Positions 60,360-64,000 of a stretch of DNA of 64,000 bases are shown here, piece after piece. The translations under genes and the position numbers were made by a program. Source of the stretch: Acinetobacter sp. P8-3-8 (GTDB taxonomy: Bacteria; Pseudomonadota; Gammaproteobacteria; Pseudomonadales; Moraxellaceae); assembly GCF_000214135.1 (NCBI RefSeq), contig NZ_AFIE01000003.1:109550-173549 (forward strand). Direction: 5' to 3'. The notes under the pieces are model-generated. The model was given only the letters and a program-made list of their open reading frames with translations. It was not told where the DNA came from and did not search any database. The stretch's first letter is position 1, and every line of letters starts with the position of its first letter.

Positions 60360-61601
60360 TTATTTATCAAAAATTGCTGAAAGCGGTATGGATAATTTGG
60401 CTGCCAAATATTCATCAGATTCGATAAGTGATGGGCCAAGTTTTTGCATCCACGTGTCATCGTCATGGATATTTTTAACATCATTACGATTGGGGAGGGT
60501 ATAAGGTAAGGCTTGATAAAATGACCAAAAATCAATGGTATCCAAATTTCGAACAAGCACGTATTCATCATTATCGGTGCGTTTTACTAAGTTTTGTTTT
60601 TCCAACAATAATATATACGCAGGCCAGCGACCGATCTCTCCACGACCTAATATTTCTAATGCTTCGGCATCTGTAACAGTTTGTCCAGTTTGTTGTTTTT
60701 TATAGAATAACTCTAAAATATCCAAGAGCATTAATACAGGATGCCGTGTTTGTACTTTTCCAGAGTGAAATGCTGTCAGTGCATAACTAATTTCGATCCC
60801 CAAAAGTACAATATTCCATGACATAAAAATCCATAATAGGAAAATAGGAATCGCTGCAAATGCACCATAAACAACGGTATAACTGGTGAAATTGGTCATG
60901 ACAAAACCAAATAGGTTTTTGAGTAATTCAAAAACCACAGCGCTAAACAAACCTGCAATCGCTGCGGCTTGAACGGGGACACGACGATTAGGAATAGTCC
61001 AATACAGGATAAAAAAACCAAGGACTGTGAGTGAAAAAGAGATAATCCAAAACACAGCAGTCCCATCAACTTCATAGCCTGCAAAGTTATTACTCAGGAT
61101 ACTCATGGACGCCAAAGTGGATGAAATGATGAAAGCACTTCCCAGTAAAATTGGGCCGAGTGAAATAATCGTCCAATAGCGCATAAAACCAATGATACCA
61201 TTACGTGTTTCTTGAACTCGCCAAATTCGATTAAACACAGTTTCGATACTGGTCAGCATCATCACGGTGGTAATAAATAAAAATAGAATACCGATAATCG
61301 TAAGATTGCTTGAGTTTTCTGTAAAAACATTAAAAGCTTTATCAAAAGCAATACTGGTTTTAGGCAGAAAATTGCTATAAATCATTTGTTGTAATTGTTG
61401 TCGAGCAGGTTCTAATGCTTTGATGGAGGAAATAATGACTAAAAAAACGGTCAGCATTGGTACAACCGCAAACAAAGTGGTATAGGTCAATGACCCTGCT
61501 TGCTCTCGACAGCGATCGGTTTCAAAACGACGCAGTACAAATAAAATGAATTGAAACCAAGTTTGATTGTAAAAGGGAAGTTTTTTCAGTAATTCAAGCA
61601 T
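60360..61601 (-). CDS. YihY/BrkB-family inner-membrane protein
   Basis: The 413-residue protein has six transmembrane helices in the N-terminal 280 residues. The family stretches RCREQAGSLTYTTLFAVVPMLTVF near residue 31 and FAAIPIFLLWIFMSWNIVLLG near residue 241 are clear. The C-terminal 130 residues form a soluble domain with LEILGRGEIGRWPAYILLLEKQNLV resembling a winged helix. Family members were once called RNase BN, which was a misassignment. Role unknown. It is divergent from wrbA. Confidence 0.9.
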   Translation of the reverse strand: MLELLKKLPFYNQTWFQFILFVLRRFETDRCREQAGSLTYTTLFAVVPMLTVFLVIISSIKALEPARQQLQQMIYSNFLPKTSIAFDKAFNVFTENSSNLTIIGILFLFITTVMMLTSIETVFNRIWRVQETRNGIIGFMRYWTIISLGPILLGSAFIISSTLASMSILSNNFAGYEVDGTAVFWIISFSLTVLGFFILYWTIPNRRVPVQAAAIAGLFSAVVFELLKNLFGFVMTNFTSYTVVYGAFAAIPIFLLWIFMSWNIVLLGIEISYALTAFHSGKVQTRHPVLMLLDILELFYKKQQTGQTVTDAEALEILGRGEIGRWPAYILLLEKQNLVKRTDNDEYVLVRNLDTIDFWSFYQALPYTLPNRNDVKNIHDDDTWMQKLGPSLIESDEYLAAKLSIPLSAIFDK

Positions 61602-61713
61602 ATATCTTTTATCTCAATTATTTTCAGCATATATTCCATTTTCACTGACTAGCTTACCCAAAAATGAAGCAAAATACCGTATAGTTTATTTTTAAATTTG
61701 AATATCTACAAAT

Positions 61714-62307
61714 ATGCAAGCTTATGTTTTAGTTTTATATTACAGCAAATACGGCTCTACTAAGGAAATGGCGCATCTCATTGCCAATGGTATTGAGTCT
61801 GCTGGAATGGCAGTAAAAATTCGAACAGTGCCGAATCTTTCAACGGTTGTAAAAGAAGCAGAAGCCAGTATTCCTGAGCAAGGGGATATCTATTGTACGC
61901 TGGATGATTTACAACATTGTGCAGGTTTGGCTTTAGGTTCTCCAACACGCTTTGGCAATATGGCTTCTGAAATGAAATACTTTTGGGATCAGACGACAAG
62001 CCTTTGGTTAAATGGTGCATTACATAATAAACCTGCTTGTGTATTTACCAGTTCTGGTTCAATGCATGGCGGACAAGAAAGTACTTTACTGACCATGCTT
62101 CCACCTTTATTTCATCATGGCATGATGATCATGGGTTTAACCAATGCTCATCCTGCATTGTCGAACACCAAATCTGGAGGAACGCCGTATGGTGCAAGCC
62201 ATGTGAGCGGACCACGACATGATCAAGGTTTGAGTCAAGATGAAAAGGCGTTGTGTGAGGAGCAAGGTAAGCGTTTAGGTGCAGTGGTTAAGAAATTAAT
62301 TGCGTAA
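61714..62307 (+). CDS. wrbA: NAD(P)H:quinone oxidoreductase WrbA
   Basis: This 197-residue flavodoxin-like enzyme reduces quinones by two electrons, protecting against redox stress. The FMN-binding loop is YYSKYGSTKEMAHL near residue 9; SPTRFGNMASEMKYFWDQT near residue 75, FTSSGSMHGGQESTLLTML near residue 110 and GGTPYGASHVSG near residue 149 are family hallmarks. Length matches E. coli WrbA (198). It is divergent from yihY and ends at a hairpin shared with the next gene. Confidence 0.95.
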   Translation: MQAYVLVLYYSKYGSTKEMAHLIANGIESAGMAVKIRTVPNLSTVVKEAEASIPEQGDIYCTLDDLQHCAGLALGSPTRFGNMASEMKYFWDQTTSLWLNGALHNKPACVFTSSGSMHGGQESTLLTMLPPLFHHGMMIMGLTNAHPALSNTKSGGTPYGASHVSGPRHDQGLSQDEKALCEEQGKRLGAVVKKLIA

Positions 62308-62400
62308 TAAGTTTGAGTTTATTCTTTTAATTTTTAAACTCAATACAGTCTTTGTTTTATTTAAATATAAGCTGTAAATAAAATGATCAATAGCGTAATC

Positions 62401-62446
62401 AAAGGCTTCATTCTTCATCGTTGATTGATGAATGAAGCCTTTTAAT
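62401..62446. terminator. Bidirectional hairpin between wrbA and the glycine-zipper gene
   Basis: AAAGGCTTCATTC (62401-62413) and GAATGAAGCCTTT (62430-62442) form a perfect 13-bp stem, 16-nt loop, followed by TAATATT. The loop has further partial pairing (TTCATC/GATTGAT). Confidence 0.8.
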
Positions 62447-62454
62447 ATTGGGTT

Positions 62455-62835
62455 TTATTCAGGTTTTTCTACTTTTTCCACATTGAAGCGATGTTTGCAT
62501 TTTTTACATTGATAATCAAAGAAGATACTTTGGTCGACAACTCCACCAGCTTTTTTACCAAAACGTCTGCCTAAGAAACCACCTGTAATTCCAACACTGA
62601 TTGCACCCACAAAAGTTCCTACTGTGCCCCCAACAATGACACCTAAAGGGCCTGCTACTGTTCCAATTGCAGCGCCCACGGAAGCACCAGCAGCTGCTCC
62701 ACCCACTGTACCTGCTGTTGCTCCAGCAGAGGTAAGTAATACAGTACCTGCTTTTTCGAGTAGTTGTTCGTGGTCACGTCGTTCTAAGTCAGTTGAACCA
62801 CATTTTGGACAACTTATGGTTTGTTCATCAGTCAT
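62455..62835 (-). CDS. Zinc-ribbon and glycine-zipper protein, unknown
   Basis: The 126-residue protein has an N-terminal CPKCGST motif (residue 9). A strongly glycine/alanine-rich middle (GATAGTVGGAAAGASVGAAI and similar, residues 37-93) is typical of a glycine zipper that may insert into membranes. A second pair CKKC near residue 110 follows. The two CxxC pairs probably form one zinc ribbon around the zipper. No function is known to me. It is opposite to wrbA and ends at the shared hairpin. Confidence 0.65.
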   Translation of the reverse strand: MTDEQTISCPKCGSTDLERRDHEQLLEKAGTVLLTSAGATAGTVGGAAAGASVGAAIGTVAGPLGVIVGGTVGTFVGAISVGITGGFLGRRFGKKAGGVVDQSIFFDYQCKKCKHRFNVEKVEKPE

Positions 62836-63040
62836 TGATCTTTACTCGTCGTCGCAAATATAGACGAAATTTCCATGCACTTTAAATAAGTCCATTTATC
62901 CTTCATCACGCTATCGTCTCATCCTTAGCAAAGTTGAAATAATGCTAAAGCAGATGATGTTTTTCTTGATTGTAAAGGAATATCAAAGCAAGTCTTTATA
63001 TTTTATGTGAATACGCAAGCTTAAATTAAGCGCAATTCAT

Positions 63041-63907
63041 TCACGATTTCACTTTAAGGCGCATTAAACTTTCCTGACTGACACTACACACCAACTGACC
63101 GTTTTGCCAGAAGTGACCATAATTCATTCCTCTCGATTGGCTGGAACGTGTCGCATGCATATCATAAAGCAACCATTGATCTGCTCTAAATGGATGATGA
63201 AAATGAAGGCTATGGTCTAAGCTAGCACTACGAATACCACCATTGGCATAACTTACACCATGTGGTCTGAGTGACGTGGTGAGTAAGTTGTAATCTGAAT
63301 AATATGCCACGATTGCCTGATGCATCATGACTGTGTCTAAATCTTCAGGAATCTTTTCAAAAGTTTGGACATATTCAGCATAAACTGCTGGATTTTTAAC
63401 AGGTTTAAATGGGTTAAAAGGATGTACAGGATGCATCCTTAAATTGAATTGCTTCATTAACAATGAGCGTTTAGCTTCTGGTATATCCGCATAAATCAAT
63501 TCTTTATGTTGTTGTTCTGACATAAGTTGATCAGGTGCAGGGTATTCAGGCTCAGGACATTGATATTCCAAACCTTGTTCAGGTTTCGCAAAAGATAGCA
63601 GTGCAGAGAAAATGATTTCTCCATCTTGTAAGGCATGTACTTGACGTGTTACGAAGCTTTTTCCATCTCTTAAATTTTGTACTTGATATAAAATAGGTAA
63701 GTCCGTGCGACCACTGCGTATAAAATAAGCATGCATGGAATTTACAGGTCGATCAGTGGTTTTAGAAGCTGCAATCAAAGCTTGTCCGAGAATTTGCCCA
63801 CCGAATAAATGTGAACCGAACAATTGGGTACACTGTCCTTGAAATAAGTATTGGTCTAATTGTTGTACATTCAGTAGATCAACAAGTTCTTGTGTAATTG
63901 ATCCCAT
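63041..63907 (-). CDS. Acyl-CoA thioesterase II, TesB (second paralogue)
   Basis: This 288-residue double-hotdog thioesterase is clearly related to the tesB product at 9713. The N-terminal YLFQGQCTQLFGSHLFGGQILGQAL is aligned with it, and the triad equivalents are ASLDHSLHFHHP, HATRSSQS and SVSQESLM. It differs in TVQEG becoming SVSQES, keeping the Gln. The start MGSITQELVDLL is at 63907. It is well separated from other genes and has no operon partner. The two TesB proteins may differ in chain-length preference (inference). Confidence 0.9.
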   Translation of the reverse strand: MGSITQELVDLLNVQQLDQYLFQGQCTQLFGSHLFGGQILGQALIAASKTTDRPVNSMHAYFIRSGRTDLPILYQVQNLRDGKSFVTRQVHALQDGEIIFSALLSFAKPEQGLEYQCPEPEYPAPDQLMSEQQHKELIYADIPEAKRSLLMKQFNLRMHPVHPFNPFKPVKNPAVYAEYVQTFEKIPEDLDTVMMHQAIVAYYSDYNLLTTSLRPHGVSYANGGIRSASLDHSLHFHHPFRADQWLLYDMHATRSSQSRGMNYGHFWQNGQLVCSVSQESLMRLKVKS

Positions 63908-64000
63908 TCTATTTTATAGCCTAAATCATCATGTCGACTCAAATATAGTGAAAAACATAAAAGAAATGAATGGTCAAAATGTTTATTCTATTTTCATAAA

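Overview
The window is chromosomal DNA of a low-GC gammaproteobacterium, almost certainly an Acinetobacter species. The evidence is protein-level: an AlmA-type long-chain alkane monooxygenase, an EngB with long extra termini, a PlsB, paired TesB thioesterases, typical Acinetobacter ribosomal proteins, and short CCCTC/GAGGG palindromic intergenic repeats. No phage, plasmid or CRISPR region is visible.

Layout. 1-6.1 kb: the start of corA, a LOG-family hydrolase, a NUDIX hydrolase behind a doubled palindromic operator, comF, recG, a sugar-epimerase-like protein and a HigB/HigA-like toxin-antitoxin pair. 6.1-14.2 kb: Sel1 protein, plsB, tesB, a dicarboxylate/amino acid symporter, a diiron-like hydrolase, engB. 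14.3-17.1 kb: a nitric-oxide defence cluster (nsrR, hmp, ric) with a perfect NsrR box in front of hmp. 17.1-21.7 kb: a HerA-like ATPase (yjgR) bracketed by two inverted copies of a mobile repeat, a cystathionine beta-lyase and a glutamine amidotransferase. 21.8-35.7 kb: the S10, spc and alpha ribosomal operons, ending in a strong terminator after rplQ; rpmD and rpmJ are included although they are short. 35.8-45 kb: almA, an acyl-CoA dehydrogenase, sdhE-ygfX, a TatT-like lipoprotein, a rhombosortase and a TRAP permease. 45-64 kb: prlC, a frameshifted barstar-domain gene, rnr, one tRNA-Ser and three tRNA-Arg genes, several orphan genes, an AraC/EamA pair, yddG-like, yihY, wrbA and a second tesB.

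The most unusual item is a family of five intergenic elements of 287-374 bp at 17071, 19327, 44736, 53925 and 57096. They have imperfect 18-bp terminal inverted repeats. Three copies have exact 5-bp A/T-only target duplications, internal hairpin modules are exchanged between copies, and four of the five lie in the gap between convergent genes. They encode no protein and look like a MITE family. The family may be undescribed, which cannot be checked here.

Other points of interest are a terminator-like hairpin inside the S10 operon between rpsJ and rplC, a 20-bp-stem hairpin at the S10/spc junction, an AlmA whose Baeyer-Villiger fingerprint has Asn in place of His, an orphan barstar-type immunity gene broken by one base, and a small cargo segment between duplicated tRNA-Arg/terminator units.
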